Assembly: GCA_900550635.1 (NCBI GenBank)
Contig: URSZ01000032.1
Coordinates: forward strand, 1 to 20,455
Length of the DNA: 20,455 nt
Reading direction: 5' to 3'
From: an uncultured Prevotella sp.
Lineage (GTDB): Bacteria > Bacteroidota > Bacteroidia > Bacteroidales > Bacteroidaceae
Shown: positions 1-7,952 of the stretch, in pieces
Layout of the letters: every line of letters begins with the position of its first letter
Numbering within the stretch: the first letter of the stretch is position 1
Translations under genes and position numbers: made by a program
Notes under the pieces: model-generated
The model's input: only the letters and a program-made list of their open reading frames with translations
The model's database searches: none
Told to the model about the DNA's origin: nothing

Positions 1-174
1 GGAGGGGGCGAAAAAAAGGTCGGACATATTTTAAAATTCCTCGGACCTTTTTTAAATTTTCTCGGACATATTTTTTCTTTGCTCCAATGCCCGCTTTTGC
101 ACACCCCGCAACAAAGACACAAAAACGTGTGAAAAATCCGAGGCGTTTTACACGCCCCGGAAAATGAATATTCA
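1..174. repeat. TCNGA triple array, copy 1, with extended 165-bp tail
   Basis: Three TCGGA boxes lie at 20-24, 41-45 and 62-66, exactly 21 bp apart. The stretches between them are AT-rich and quasi-palindromic. An A-run (11-17) precedes the array and a T-run (71-76) follows it. The outer ends read GGGGGCG on the left and CTTTGCTCC on the right. From 10 to 174 the sequence aligns without gaps to 2157-2321 at about 88% identity by hand count. The tail ends in the palindrome TGAATATTCA (165-174). The left side may continue beyond the window. I see no coding function; the short open frames crossing it arise because 21 bp is seven codons. Confidence 0.85.
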
Positions 175-188
175 CGTCTTTCACACGT
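125..188. repeat. 10-bp inverted repeat in the tail of array copy 1
   Basis: ACGTGTGAAA at 125-134 is the exact reverse complement of TTTCACACGT at 179-188. The arms are 44 bp apart and enclose the palindrome TGAATATTCA at 165-174. The left arm is conserved in copy 2 (near 2272) but the right arm is not. It could be a binding site or a weak stem; it may also be chance. Confidence 0.45.
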
Positions 189-473
189 GCAAAGTATGTC
201 GTAAAACATGCCGTACCCATACCTCCATAACGCACCACGCACCCGGGGCGGAGCAAGTCGGACGGATTGCAGCGCAGGGCGCGGCGGGAATGCGTCAACC
301 GGCCACCGTGAGCACGCCCTCGAATACAAGGCGTGCGGCCTCGCGCATTACGCATTCGCACTTCTGCCTCATTTTTGAATCCGAGGCTTTTGCCGAAGCA
401 TGGCAGCACGCTCGCAGTGAGCTCCCGCAGAGCGAACAGGCTGCTTGGCAAGGTGGGCATGTTGCAGGCTTAG
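175..473. other. Intergenic spacer downstream of the secreted-protein gene
   Basis: About 300 bp between repeat copy 1 and the stop codon of the minus-strand gene at 474. It is GC-rich, and open frames exist on both strands, but none has a convincing start, composition or recognisable motif. I see no clear hairpin followed by a T-tract that would terminate the minus-strand gene. Confidence 0.5.
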
Positions 474-1628
474 TCAATCATGAATCAGGCAGGAGAACGT
501 TGCCTGCTCGCAGAAAAAGTGTGGCATGGCGAACGGTTCTTTGGACTTGTTCTTTATTAATCTGCATTTGGCGTGCATTCGCGCATCGAGCTTCATGTAC
601 TCATCATTTCTGGAATATGGCAACCACCTGGCGAGCAAAAGGTTCTCGTATTGCCCCGTGATTTTACCGTCACGTTTGGAAGCCATAATAGAATAAATGC
701 CGCCGTCCGGGCCTTTCTTGATATAATAAGGTGATACCACAAGCCCCATTTCCGTGTTGCCGTTATTTATGCCTGTTGGCGGGTCGGTCTGGAACAAGCC
801 TTTCAAAATGAAATTTGCCTGCAATTCGCGAAGTTCGGTGTCGCCGGTATAATATTTTGACTCTTCCTTATTTTTCGCATAACGTTCGCTAAAACGAAAC
901 GTGCAAAACATATCTCCTTTGCGGGTGGTGTGCACAACCCCGTCGTCATTGGTAATGTAAGTTCCCAAAGGCCTGGTCCCCGCGTCGTGCATTAAAAACA
1001 ATATATGCCCGGAATAACGGTATCCCTGTTTCGAAGGCGTAGGAATAACCGGGTCGGCCTTTTTCCACTCGGCTTCGACAAGTTTATATTTAATTGTGCT
1101 GGCCGAGGGATTTGCCACATCCACGCGCGCCGTGTAAGTGAGCCGTGCCTTGTCGGCGGCGGTGCATTGCGTCGGGCTGAACGAACGGGCGTAAACATCG
1201 GCCTCGCCTTTCAGCGTGTATTTGCCCTCCTTGCCGAACAAACGGTTGTGGAGCACTACGGTGTTGTATGTTGCACGCTCGTTTATTGAGTCCTTGCGCA
1301 CCGGACTGAAGCCGTCTGTATTGTCGGGCTTAAGAAAAAGGCTTAGCTTAATAAGCCGTTTGTCGTTAATGCAGGTGTCGGCCGACACGGCAACATTTGC
1401 ACGCACCGTAACCTTGTGCCCGTTGTAATCGATTTTGCTTTCCGGCAAATCAGCCTCCTCATACTTCAACATCTTGCTCCAGGGGAACTCAACAATGTCA
1501 TATCTTTCCGACGGTTCCCAAGCCGTGTTTTTCCCGCTGTTGCCGTCGGCTTCGTCGCTGTCTTGCGCTGCTGCACATAGCGGCATTAAGCACAGTACAA
1601 GCAATAATAGTTTGGATTTTGTTTTCAT
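474..1628 (-). CDS. Secreted protein of unknown function
   Basis: The 384-residue product begins with a typical type I signal peptide: lysines at 2, 4 and 6, a leucine-rich core, and a likely cleavage site near residue 21 in CAAAQD. There is no lipobox cysteine, so it is probably periplasmic or exported rather than a lipoprotein. The mature part is hydrophilic, rich in charged residues, and has no membrane segment, repeat or catalytic motif that I recognise. The gene stands alone. Its upstream side is a long divergent spacer with a plausible promoter about 60 bp before the start, and its downstream neighbour lies outside the window. It is bracketed by the two extended repeat copies at 10-174 and 2157-2321. 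Protein-coding status is well supported by length and signal peptide; function is unknown. Confidence 0.8.
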   Translation of the reverse strand: MKTKSKLLLLVLCLMPLCAAAQDSDEADGNSGKNTAWEPSERYDIVEFPWSKMLKYEEADLPESKIDYNGHKVTVRANVAVSADTCINDKRLIKLSLFLKPDNTDGFSPVRKDSINERATYNTVVLHNRLFGKEGKYTLKGEADVYARSFSPTQCTAADKARLTYTARVDVANPSASTIKYKLVEAEWKKADPVIPTPSKQGYRYSGHILFLMHDAGTRPLGTYITNDDGVVHTTRKGDMFCTFRFSERYAKNKEESKYYTGDTELRELQANFILKGLFQTDPPTGINNGNTEMGLVVSPYYIKKGPDGGIYSIMASKRDGKITGQYENLLLARWLPYSRNDEYMKLDARMHAKCRLIKNKSKEPFAMPHFFCEQATFSCLIHD

Positions 1629-1684
1629 GACACTTTGTATTTCGGTTAATTATAAGGCGCTCGTGCACCTTGCATTTATTGTCC

Positions 1685-1716
1685 GAAAATTAGCACTTTA
1701 GAAGTTAACCGCCAAA
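1685..1716 (-). promoter_or_regulatory. Candidate Bacteroides-type promoter of the secreted-protein gene
   Basis: On the minus strand, TTTG (plus 1713-1716) is followed after 20 nt by TAATTTTC (plus 1685-1692). This is one base away from the Bacteroides -7 consensus TAnnTTTG at a normal spacing. Transcription would start around 1678, giving a leader of about 50 nt before the ATG at 1628. Confidence 0.4.
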
Positions 1717-2147
1717 TTATCTTGCATAAAAAAAAGATTTTCTTGCAAAAGAAAAATATGACAAGATTGGGTGTTAGGAAAACCGGGGTGAAAAGCGGCA
1801 CATCCGAGCTGCTTTACATTACCACATGTCCGCAAGAAAACGATTCCACTCAGCAACAAACAGCCATACGCTTGCCTGGCTTCGATTCTTCAATCCCATA
1901 AACTTCCGCCTGCTTGCAACATATCAATTCATCCGCTATGCAAAATTCCTCCCATGAACGGAACAGCATTCTCACGTATCGACAAATTGCCACCAGTATA
2001 AATAACACGACAACATCGTTGCGATGAATAAATATGCAGGCGCGGAGTTTTGAGGCGGGGAAACGGGGCTGGAAAATGCAGACAAAGAAAGCGGGGATTT
2101 TTGCTGCACACTGCGGGTTTTCGGAAACGCTTTATCCATGCGGGTTT
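1717..2147. other. Non-coding part of the long divergent spacer
   Basis: About 430 bp between the candidate promoter of the minus-strand gene and repeat copy 2. No gene can be supported. A minus-strand frame across roughly 1860-2050 stays open for some 60 codons but lacks a good start and has no recognisable family, so it could be chance or decayed coding sequence. No tRNA-like T-loop or terminator was seen. Confidence 0.45.
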
Positions 2148-2321
2148 GGAAGGGACGAAAAAAAGGTCGGACATATTTTAAAATTCCTCGGACCTTTTTT
2201 AAATTTTCTCAGACCTATTTTTTCTTTGCTCCTACCTGCCCCTTTGCACACCCCGCAACAGAGACACAAAAACGTGTGAAAAATCCGGAGCGTTTTTTCC
2301 ACCTACAAAAATGAATATTCA
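2148..2321. repeat. TCNGA triple array, copy 2, with extended 165-bp tail
   Basis: TCGGA, TCGGA and TCAGA stand at 2167-2171, 2188-2192 and 2209-2213, again 21 bp apart. The A-run before the first box and the T-run after the third are kept. The offset to copy 1 is a constant 2147 bp through the tail to the palindrome TGAATATTCA (2312-2321). The array core differs from copy 1 at only two positions, while two short parts of the tail (just after CTTTGCTCC and just before the palindrome) have diverged. It lies about 140 bp upstream of rsmI. AAAAAAAGGTC before box 1 can pair perfectly with GACCTTTTTTT after box 2. Confidence 0.85.
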
Positions 2322-2427
2322 TCTGCCATTTCCGCGCCGGACCTTTACGAACACATGCGGATGAGCAGCGCAGCAAGGCACGCCCCTGTCGCACTGTTAT
2401 ATTATGTATTAAATTATCTGAAACACT

Positions 2428-2458
2428 ATTGTCTTTAAAAGTTTTAATTATATCTTTG
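2428..2458 (+). promoter_or_regulatory. Bacteroides-type promoter directly abutting rsmI
   Basis: TATCTTTG at 2451-2458 is an exact TAnnTTTG -7 box. ATTG at 2428-2431 sits 19 nt upstream, the usual -33 spacing, with one mismatch to TTTG. The -7 box ends only 4 nt before the ATG of rsmI, so the transcript would begin at or very near the start codon. Confidence 0.6.
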
Positions 2459-2462
2459 CACC

Positions 2463-3158
2463 ATGGGAATTCTGTATGTTGTGCCCACTCCGGTGGGCAA
2501 CTTGGAAGACATAACCCAGCGGGCGCTCAGGGTTTTGCGCGAAGTGGACCTCATACTGGCCGAAGACACGAGGACTTCGGGCATACTGCTAAAGCACTAC
2601 GGCATAAGCAACAAACTGTGCGCGCACCACAAGTTCAACGAGCACCAGACGGCGCACGCCTTTGCCGCCCGCATAGCCGGCGGCGAGAACATGGCCCTGA
2701 TAACCGACGCCGGCACACCCGGAATAAGCGACCCCGGCTTCATGCTCGTGCGCGAATGCGCGGAGCTGGGCGTAAGGGTGGAATGCCTGCCCGGAGCTAC
2801 GGCTTTCGTGCCGGCATTGGTGGACTCGGGGCTGCCCTGCGAGAGGTTTGCCTTCGAAGGCTTCCTGCCAGCAAAGAAAGGGCGCAACACCCACCTTGCG
2901 GCACTGGCCGAAGAAGAACGCACCATGGTGCTGTACGAATCGCCCTACCGCATTGTAAAAACACTGGCGCAACTGGCCGAAACGTTAGGCGGCAGCCGGC
3001 GTGCCTCGGTTACGCGCGAAATATCGAAAGTGCACGAGGAAACCGTGCGCGGCACACTCGAAGAAATCCTGTCCCACTTCCAAAGCAACGAGCCGCGGGG
3101 CGAGTTCGTGATAGTAGTGGAAGGACTTAACCGCAAACAAAAAAACAAAGAAGTATAA
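2463..3158 (+). CDS. rsmI: 16S rRNA (cytidine(1402)-2'-O)-methyltransferase
   Basis: RsmI methylates the 2'-O of C1402 in the decoding centre of 16S rRNA, using S-adenosylmethionine in the cytoplasm. The 231-residue product has the tetrapyrrole-methylase fold signatures in order: PTPVGNLEDIT (8-18), LAEDTR (32-37), DAGTPGISDPG (82-92), TREISK (184-189) and PRGEFVIVVEG (211-221). It is shorter than the E. coli enzyme because the C-terminal extension is missing. The start is fixed because PTPVGNL must lie about eight residues in, and ATG 2463 is the only fitting codon. It heads a probable operon with the lipoprotein gene 14 nt downstream. A -7 box almost touches the start codon, so translation may be leaderless. 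Confidence 0.95.
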   Translation: MGILYVVPTPVGNLEDITQRALRVLREVDLILAEDTRTSGILLKHYGISNKLCAHHKFNEHQTAHAFAARIAGGENMALITDAGTPGISDPGFMLVRECAELGVRVECLPGATAFVPALVDSGLPCERFAFEGFLPAKKGRNTHLAALAEEERTMVLYESPYRIVKTLAQLAETLGGSRRASVTREISKVHEETVRGTLEEILSHFQSNEPRGEFVIVVEGLNRKQKNKEV

Positions 3159-3172
3159 TCACATTTCATATC

Positions 3173-4024
3173 ATGAAAAAAGCATTAATTGCATTCATGG
3201 CGGCAGGACTGCTGGCATCATGCAACGAAGGAACAAACACACAGCAAGCAAAGTCGGACAACACGGTCGACTCGCTAATCGGAGTAATAAACCAAAAAGA
3301 CAATGAGCTGAACGACATCCTGAGCACGTTCAACGACATACAGGAGGGCTTCCGCCAGATAAACGAAGCCGAAGGGCGCGTGAACATCGAACGCGGCAAG
3401 GGCGAAAAATCGGCCAAGGACGACATAATGGAGAGCATTTCCTTCATCCGCCGCACCATGGAGGTGAACCGCGAACGCATTGCCAAACTGAAACAGCAAC
3501 TCAAGACAAGCTCGTTCAACACCGATAAACTGCAACAGACAATCGAAGGGCTGAGCAACGAACTGGAGCAGAAATCCGAACAAATAAAACAACTGCAAAG
3601 CGAACTCGAAGCCAAGAATATACACATAGCCGAGCAAGACAAGCAGATTACCGACCTGAACACTAACGTAAACACCCTGACAACAGAAAATGCCGACAAG
3701 GCACGCACCGTGGAACGCCAGGACAAGCAGCTCAACACGGCCTGGTACGTGTTCGGCACTAAAAAGGAACTCAAGGAACAGCGCATACTCCAAAGCGGCG
3801 ACGTGCTGAAGAGCAGCAATTTCAACAAAGACTACTTTACGAAAATCGACATCCGCGTGGACAAGGTAATAAAACTCTACTCGCGGAGCGCAAAACTGCT
3901 CACCACGCACCCCGCCGGCTCGTACACGCTCGAGCGCGACGCACAGAAAATGTACACGCTGCGCATAACCGACCCCACGAAGTTCTGGAGCGTAAGCAAA
4001 TATCTCGTAGTGGTAGTGAAATAA
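3173..4024 (+). CDS. Coiled-coil lipoprotein
   Basis: The 283-residue product starts with a lipoprotein signal peptide with lipobox LLASC (lipidated Cys17). Residues about 28-185 are a long, heptad-like, charged region rich in E, K, Q and L (for example KLKQQL, SNELEQKSEQIKQLQSEL), predicted to form a coiled coil. A small C-terminal domain of about 95 residues follows, beginning near WYVFGTKKEL and ending in a hydrophobic KYLVVVVK. The protein is probably anchored in the outer membrane or the periplasmic leaflet. It resembles Bacteroidetes lipoproteins sometimes annotated as Cbp1-type collagen-binding adhesins, but I cannot confirm that assignment. The start is 14 nt after the rsmI stop, so the genes are likely cotranscribed. 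Confidence 0.85.
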   Translation: MKKALIAFMAAGLLASCNEGTNTQQAKSDNTVDSLIGVINQKDNELNDILSTFNDIQEGFRQINEAEGRVNIERGKGEKSAKDDIMESISFIRRTMEVNRERIAKLKQQLKTSSFNTDKLQQTIEGLSNELEQKSEQIKQLQSELEAKNIHIAEQDKQITDLNTNVNTLTTENADKARTVERQDKQLNTAWYVFGTKKELKEQRILQSGDVLKSSNFNKDYFTKIDIRVDKVIKLYSRSAKLLTTHPAGSYTLERDAQKMYTLRITDPTKFWSVSKYLVVVVK

Positions 4025-4125
4025 GCACTGCACGTCGGGATGAAAGGCGCGGCCCCAACGCCGCACCTTGCCGGCAAACCGCCAGCACACGCGGCAGCCG
4101 GCGAATCTCACTTTAAAACACATAT
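4025..4125 (+). other. Short spacer with a GC-rich hairpin
   Basis: This 101-bp gap holds two GCCGGC hexamers (near 4071 and 4097) that can pair around an inner CCGC/GCGG stem. No T-tract follows, so it is not a canonical terminator. It may attenuate or protect the operon mRNA. Confidence 0.35.
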
Positions 4126-5415
4126 ATGAGCGACATTGTAATTATTGCCATTCTTATTGCGGTTAACGCCTTCTTTTCGTTATCCGAAGTAGCATTGATA
4201 TCAGCACGCAAAAGCAGGCTCGACGCGCAGGCCCGACAAGGCAACCGCTCCGCCGCAGCCGCACTGAAACTTACAAAAGATCCGAACTGTTTCCTCTCGA
4301 CCATACAAGTAGGAATAACCGTAATATCCATACTTACCGGTATATTTTCGAGCAATGAGTTTGCCGTAAGTTTCGGCGAACTGCTCGCCACGCTCGGCAT
4401 AGGCAGCAACTACGCATACCTCGCAGCACAAGCGATAATAGTGGTAGTGGTGACATACCTGTCGTGCGAACTGGGCGAACTTGTGCCCAAACGCATAGGA
4501 CTGGGGCGCGCAGAAGCAATGGCAAAATTCACCGCGCCGGCAATGCTCCTGTTCTTCTACATGACAAGACCCATTGTATGGCTGCTTTCAAAGAACACAG
4601 ACCTTGTAATGCGGATACTGCACTTAGACAAAGAGGAACGAGGCATAACCGAAGAGGAAATAAAATCGATAATACAGGAAGGCACCGACGCAGGCGAGGT
4701 GCAGGAAGTGGAGCAAGACATCATGGAGCGGGCACTGGCCCTCGGAGACCAGACAGTAGAGCAGCTCATGACACACAGAAGCGACATAACTTTTCTCGAC
4801 ATGGACATGACAGCCCAGGAAATCGAGAAAATCATAACCGAAGACACACACGCGGCATACCCCGTGATAGGCGACGACCCCGACGAGGTAATGGGAATCA
4901 TAACCGTGAAAGACCTTATACCGCGCCTCTGGAAAAAAGACTTCTCGCTGAAACAGATATTGCAGAAACCGCTTTACTTCCCCGAGAACATGACAGCCTA
5001 CAAGGCTCTTGAAGAACTGAAGCGGAGCAAATTCAACCGGGCGCTCGTGGTTGACGAGTTCGGAAGCGTGCAAGGCATAATCGTACTGCGCGACATAATG
5101 GAAGGGCTCGTAGGCCAGATACCCGATTACAGCGAAGCGCCCGACATATTCGAAAACGCCGACCACAGTTCGTGGACAGTGAGCGGGCAATGCCAGTTCT
5201 ACGACTTTCTGGCCTACTTTGACGAAGAAGACCTCTACACACCCGACTACAACACAGTGGGCGGGCTAATACTCGATCTGCTCGAGCACATACCCACCGT
5301 TGGCGAAAAAGTAGAATGGAACAACTTCATGTTCCGCGTAACCTCGATGGACGGCACGAGGATAAACAACATACTCGTGCGCAAAAAAGCCCCTGAAAAC
5401 AAAGAGGAAGAATAA
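4126..5415 (+). CDS. DUF21/CBS/CorC_HlyC family membrane protein (CNNM-like transporter)
   Basis: The 429-residue product has the three-part CorC/HlyC architecture. A DUF21/CNNM transmembrane domain spans about 1-160, with the signature FFSLSEVALISARKSRL near residues 16-32, hydrophobic segments near 3-25, 58-75, 98-115 and 135-155, and the conserved GELVPKRIG at 117-125. A CBS pair covers about 212-335 and carries the typical YPVIGDDPDEVMGIITVKD and ALVVDEFGSVQGII. A CorC_HlyC domain covers about 350-423. Related proteins are implicated in Mg2+ or Co2+ efflux and resistance, with CBS domains sensing nucleotide. The historic label hemolysin is not supported by anything seen here. It sits in the cytoplasmic membrane. 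metF begins 10 nt after its stop. Confidence 0.92.
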   Translation: MSDIVIIAILIAVNAFFSLSEVALISARKSRLDAQARQGNRSAAAALKLTKDPNCFLSTIQVGITVISILTGIFSSNEFAVSFGELLATLGIGSNYAYLAAQAIIVVVVTYLSCELGELVPKRIGLGRAEAMAKFTAPAMLLFFYMTRPIVWLLSKNTDLVMRILHLDKEERGITEEEIKSIIQEGTDAGEVQEVEQDIMERALALGDQTVEQLMTHRSDITFLDMDMTAQEIEKIITEDTHAAYPVIGDDPDEVMGIITVKDLIPRLWKKDFSLKQILQKPLYFPENMTAYKALEELKRSKFNRALVVDEFGSVQGIIVLRDIMEGLVGQIPDYSEAPDIFENADHSSWTVSGQCQFYDFLAYFDEEDLYTPDYNTVGGLILDLLEHIPTVGEKVEWNNFMFRVTSMDGTRINNILVRKKAPENKEEE

Positions 5416-5425
5416 GAAGAACAAG

Positions 5426-6379
5426 ATGAAAATAAGCGAAATGCTCAAGAGCTGCAAGTCGACGGCTTTTTCATTCGAACTGCTGCCGCCGCTGAAAGGC
5501 AACAGCCTTGAAAGCCTTACAAATACAATCGACAAGCTCAAAGAGTTCAACCCGAAATACATAAATATCACCACCCACAGGAGCGAAGTCTTCTACCGCG
5601 ACATGGGCAACGGCCTTTTCAAAGCCGAAAACATACGCCGCCGTCCGGGAGCCGTGGCCGTGGCCGCCGCCATACAGCAACGCTACGGAATACCCGTGGT
5701 GCCGCACATACTATGCAGCGGGTTTACGAGAGAAGAAACCGAATACGTGCTGCTCGACCTTCAGTTCCTGGGCATTAACAACCTGTTCCTGCTGCGCGGC
5801 GACAAAGCCAAAAACGAAAAGACCTACAAACCCGTTGAAGGCGGGAACGCCCATGCCACCGACCTGGAAGAGCAGGTGAACCGTTACAACGAAGGCTATT
5901 TCATAAACGGCGACAAGGTTAACTATATAGGCGAGAAATTCGACTATGGCGTAGCATGCTATCCCGAGAAGCACGAAGAAGCTCCAAACATGGAAACCGA
6001 CCTCGCGTGGTTCAAACGCAAGGCGGAACTTGGCGCCGGATACGCGGTAACACAAATGTTCCTCGACAACGAAAAGTATTACCGCTTCGTGGAAAGCGCA
6101 AAAAATGCAGGAATAAACATACCTATAATACCGGGAATAAAACCGCTCACCAAGTTGTCGCAACTCACAGTGCTGCCAAAGACATTCCACTGCGACATAC
6201 CCAACGAGCTAACCGTCGAAATACAGAAATGCAAAAGCGACGACGAAGTACGCGAGCTTGGTGTGGAATGGTGCACGGCACAATGCAAGGACCTGATAAA
6301 ACACGGGGTGCCGAGCATACATTTCTACGCCCTTTCGGCAGCAGACAGCGTGAAACGCGTGGCTGAAGCAATATATTGA
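5426..6379 (+). CDS. metF: Methylenetetrahydrofolate reductase
   Basis: MetF reduces 5,10-methylene-tetrahydrofolate to 5-methyl-tetrahydrofolate with FAD, supplying the methyl group for methionine synthesis. The 317-residue length matches bacterial MetF. Visible signatures are SFELLPP (16-22) with the proposed catalytic Glu18, NITTHR (47-52), the FAD-site LRGDK (123-127), CYPEKH (179-183), the substrate-site TQMFLDN (209-215) and PGIKPL (236-241). It follows the CorC-type gene by only 10 nt and is probably cotranscribed from rsmI onward. After the stop, an imperfect hairpin at about 6391-6415 (GCGT/ACGC around CCCG/CGGG) is followed by only a short TGTTT, so it is at best a weak terminator. 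Confidence 0.95.
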   Translation: MKISEMLKSCKSTAFSFELLPPLKGNSLESLTNTIDKLKEFNPKYINITTHRSEVFYRDMGNGLFKAENIRRRPGAVAVAAAIQQRYGIPVVPHILCSGFTREETEYVLLDLQFLGINNLFLLRGDKAKNEKTYKPVEGGNAHATDLEEQVNRYNEGYFINGDKVNYIGEKFDYGVACYPEKHEEAPNMETDLAWFKRKAELGAGYAVTQMFLDNEKYYRFVESAKNAGINIPIIPGIKPLTKLSQLTVLPKTFHCDIPNELTVEIQKCKSDDEVRELGVEWCTAQCKDLIKHGVPSIHFYALSAADSVKRVAEAIY

Positions 6380-6478
6380 GCCGAAGAAAGGCGTACCCGC
6401 ACACGGGAATAACGCTGTTTGATACCCTGCACGCAAAAGCAGCAGGAAATATGCAACGCCGGTGTCCGGTTCTTTATA

Positions 6479-6572
6479 ACCCCTCCGGGAGAAAGAAAAA
6501 AATATGTCTGACATATTTCGAAATAGGTCAGACATATTTTAAAATACCTCAGACATATTTTTTCGGAGGTGT
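6479..6572. repeat. 9-bp inverted repeat enclosing array copy 3
   Basis: ACCCCTCCG (6479-6487) and CGGAGGTGT (6564-6572) are reverse complements at 8 of 9 positions. They flank the AT-rich array precisely, so the RNA of this locus could close into a large cruciform-like stem. Confidence 0.5.
6487..6566. repeat. TCNGA triple array, copy 3
   Basis: TCTGA, TCAGA and TCAGA occur at 6507-6511, 6528-6532 and 6549-6553, exactly 21 bp apart. Box 1 is part of the perfect dyad AAATATG-TCTGA-CATATTT. The left end GGGAGAAAG plus A-run resembles the reverse complement of the right end of copies 1 and 2, so this copy is probably inverted relative to them. AAAAAATATGTC before box 1 pairs perfectly with GACATATTTTTT at box 3. 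Confidence 0.85.
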
Positions 6573-6740
6573 ATTCCCCGGAACAGGAAAGCAGACAGCA
6601 ACACGGGTACAATATACATCCGGAACAAGTCCGGCGGCACGGCTTACCACTCACCGGTCTTACACATTAACGAGAGAAAACAAAACGCCGGAATCACAAA
6701 AACGGCACAGCAATAAAAGGGCAACGACTTAAACCACCGC

Positions 6741-7847
6741 ATGAAATTCAACGAAGTAATAGGCCAGAAAGAAGTATGCAGGCACCTCGTAATGCAAGTG
6801 CGCGAGGACCGCATACCGCACGCGCAACTCCTGTGCGGTCCTGAGGGCTGCGGCAAGTTTGCAATAGCCTTGGCTTATGCCACATACCTGCTGTGCAAGA
6901 ACCCGGGCGACGACAGTTGCGGCGAATGCCCGTCGTGCGCGAAAATCAACACGCTCGGCCATCCCGACCTGCATTTCATATACCCCACCATAAAGAAACT
7001 CACCTGCGACAGCCTTTCCAACAAATGGAAAGACATGATTTCAAGCTCGCCCTACTTCACCCTCGACGACTGGCTTGAAGCAATGGGCGCAGGAAACCAG
7101 CAACCGGTAATCTACCAGCAGGAAAGCGACATAATACAGCAGAAAATATCGCTAAGCTCAAGCGAAGGCGGACGAAAGGTAATAATAATCTGGCTGCCCG
7201 AACGCATGAACGCCGCCACGGCAAACAAAATGCTGAAAATACTCGAGGAACCTCCTGCCGGCACAGTATTCCTGCTCGTTAGCGAAGAACCGGAAATGAT
7301 TCTGCAAACAGTGCTAAGCCGCACGCAGCGCGTAAACATCCCCCCACTCCATACTGAAGAAATAAAAAACGCGCTATGCGAGCTGAACAGCATTAACGAA
7401 GAAGACGCCGTGCGCATAGCCCGCCTTACAAACGGGAATTACGTGGAGGCGCAGAAGATAATACGCACCAACCAGGACGCACAACTCTTTTTCGACGAGT
7501 TCGTGCTGCTAATGCGCATGGCATACATCAGAAACGTAAAGGCACTGCTCGAATGGAGCGAACAGGTGGCCTCGTGGGGAAGGGAAAAACAAAAGGGATT
7601 CCTCGATTACGCGCAAAGAATGGTGCGCGAGAATTTCATCTACAACTTCCACCGCCCCGAACTCAACTACATGAACAGCGAAGAAAGCAATTTTGCACTT
7701 AAATTCTCGAGGTTCATAAACGAAAGAAACGTCATAGGCATAGCCGAAGAACTTGAACACGCGCAGCGCGACATAACGCAAAACGCAAACGCACGACTCG
7801 TATTCTTCGACTTCGCCCTGAAAATAATAGTGCTCATACGCCGTTGA
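6741..7847 (+). CDS. holB: DNA polymerase III subunit delta'
   Basis: Delta' is the rigid stator of the clamp-loader complex that opens the beta sliding clamp. The 368-residue protein has the AAA+ clamp-loader pattern: FNEVIGQ at the N-terminus, PHAQLLCGPEGCGK (26-39), a zinc-binding cysteine set C52, C60, C63 and C66, LKILEEPPAGTVFLL (166-179), and an SRT (193-195) at the SRC arginine-finger position. The P-loop ends in GKF rather than GKS or GKT, and the Walker B position is IIIWLPERM without the acidic pair, as expected for a non-ATPase delta' rather than tau/gamma. It is the first gene of a run of five on the plus strand. No clear promoter box was found directly upstream. Confidence 0.93.
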   Translation: MKFNEVIGQKEVCRHLVMQVREDRIPHAQLLCGPEGCGKFAIALAYATYLLCKNPGDDSCGECPSCAKINTLGHPDLHFIYPTIKKLTCDSLSNKWKDMISSSPYFTLDDWLEAMGAGNQQPVIYQQESDIIQQKISLSSSEGGRKVIIIWLPERMNAATANKMLKILEEPPAGTVFLLVSEEPEMILQTVLSRTQRVNIPPLHTEEIKNALCELNSINEEDAVRIARLTNGNYVEAQKIIRTNQDAQLFFDEFVLLMRMAYIRNVKALLEWSEQVASWGREKQKGFLDYAQRMVRENFIYNFHRPELNYMNSEESNFALKFSRFINERNVIGIAEELEHAQRDITQNANARLVFFDFALKIIVLIRR

Positions 7848-7952
7848 AAAAACAAGCGGCACGCATATATATAATTAAATCTACAGCATGCACGTCACAC
7901 TACGGTAAAACAATGCCTCGCAGACACCAATGCTGAAAACGAAGATAAAAAC

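Larger units (their letters stand above)
6380..6740. other. Spacer between metF and holB
   Basis: This 361-bp gap separates two genes on the same strand. It contains array copy 3 (6487-6566) enclosed in a near-perfect 9-bp inverted repeat. No TAnnTTTG promoter box was found in front of holB. The open frame across the region is explained by the repeat and has no recognisable product. Confidence 0.6.

Noticed and set aside
295..477. 60-codon cysteine-rich minus-strand frame overlapping the stop of the secreted-protein gene
   Set aside because: It needs a TTG start and has no ribosome site or family resemblance; the cysteines follow from GC-rich composition.
164..661. 165-codon plus-strand frame over the left spacer and the 3' end of the secreted-protein gene
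   Set aside because: It is antisense to a gene with a clear signal peptide, begins inside the repeat tail and has no recognisable motif.
1860..2050. Minus-strand frame of about 60 codons with protein-like composition, possibly a decayed gene
   Set aside because: No convincing start, no recognised family, and a stop followed by only a few further codons. It cannot be told from chance without a search.
3275..4123. 282-codon minus-strand frame opposite the coiled-coil lipoprotein gene
   Set aside because: The plus strand has a lipobox, a coiled coil and operon spacing; the antisense frame is a codon-bias shadow.
4126..5415. Hemolysin function for the DUF21/CBS/CorC_HlyC protein
   Set aside because: The label is historical for this family; membrane topology and CBS domains point to ion transport, and no toxin feature is visible.
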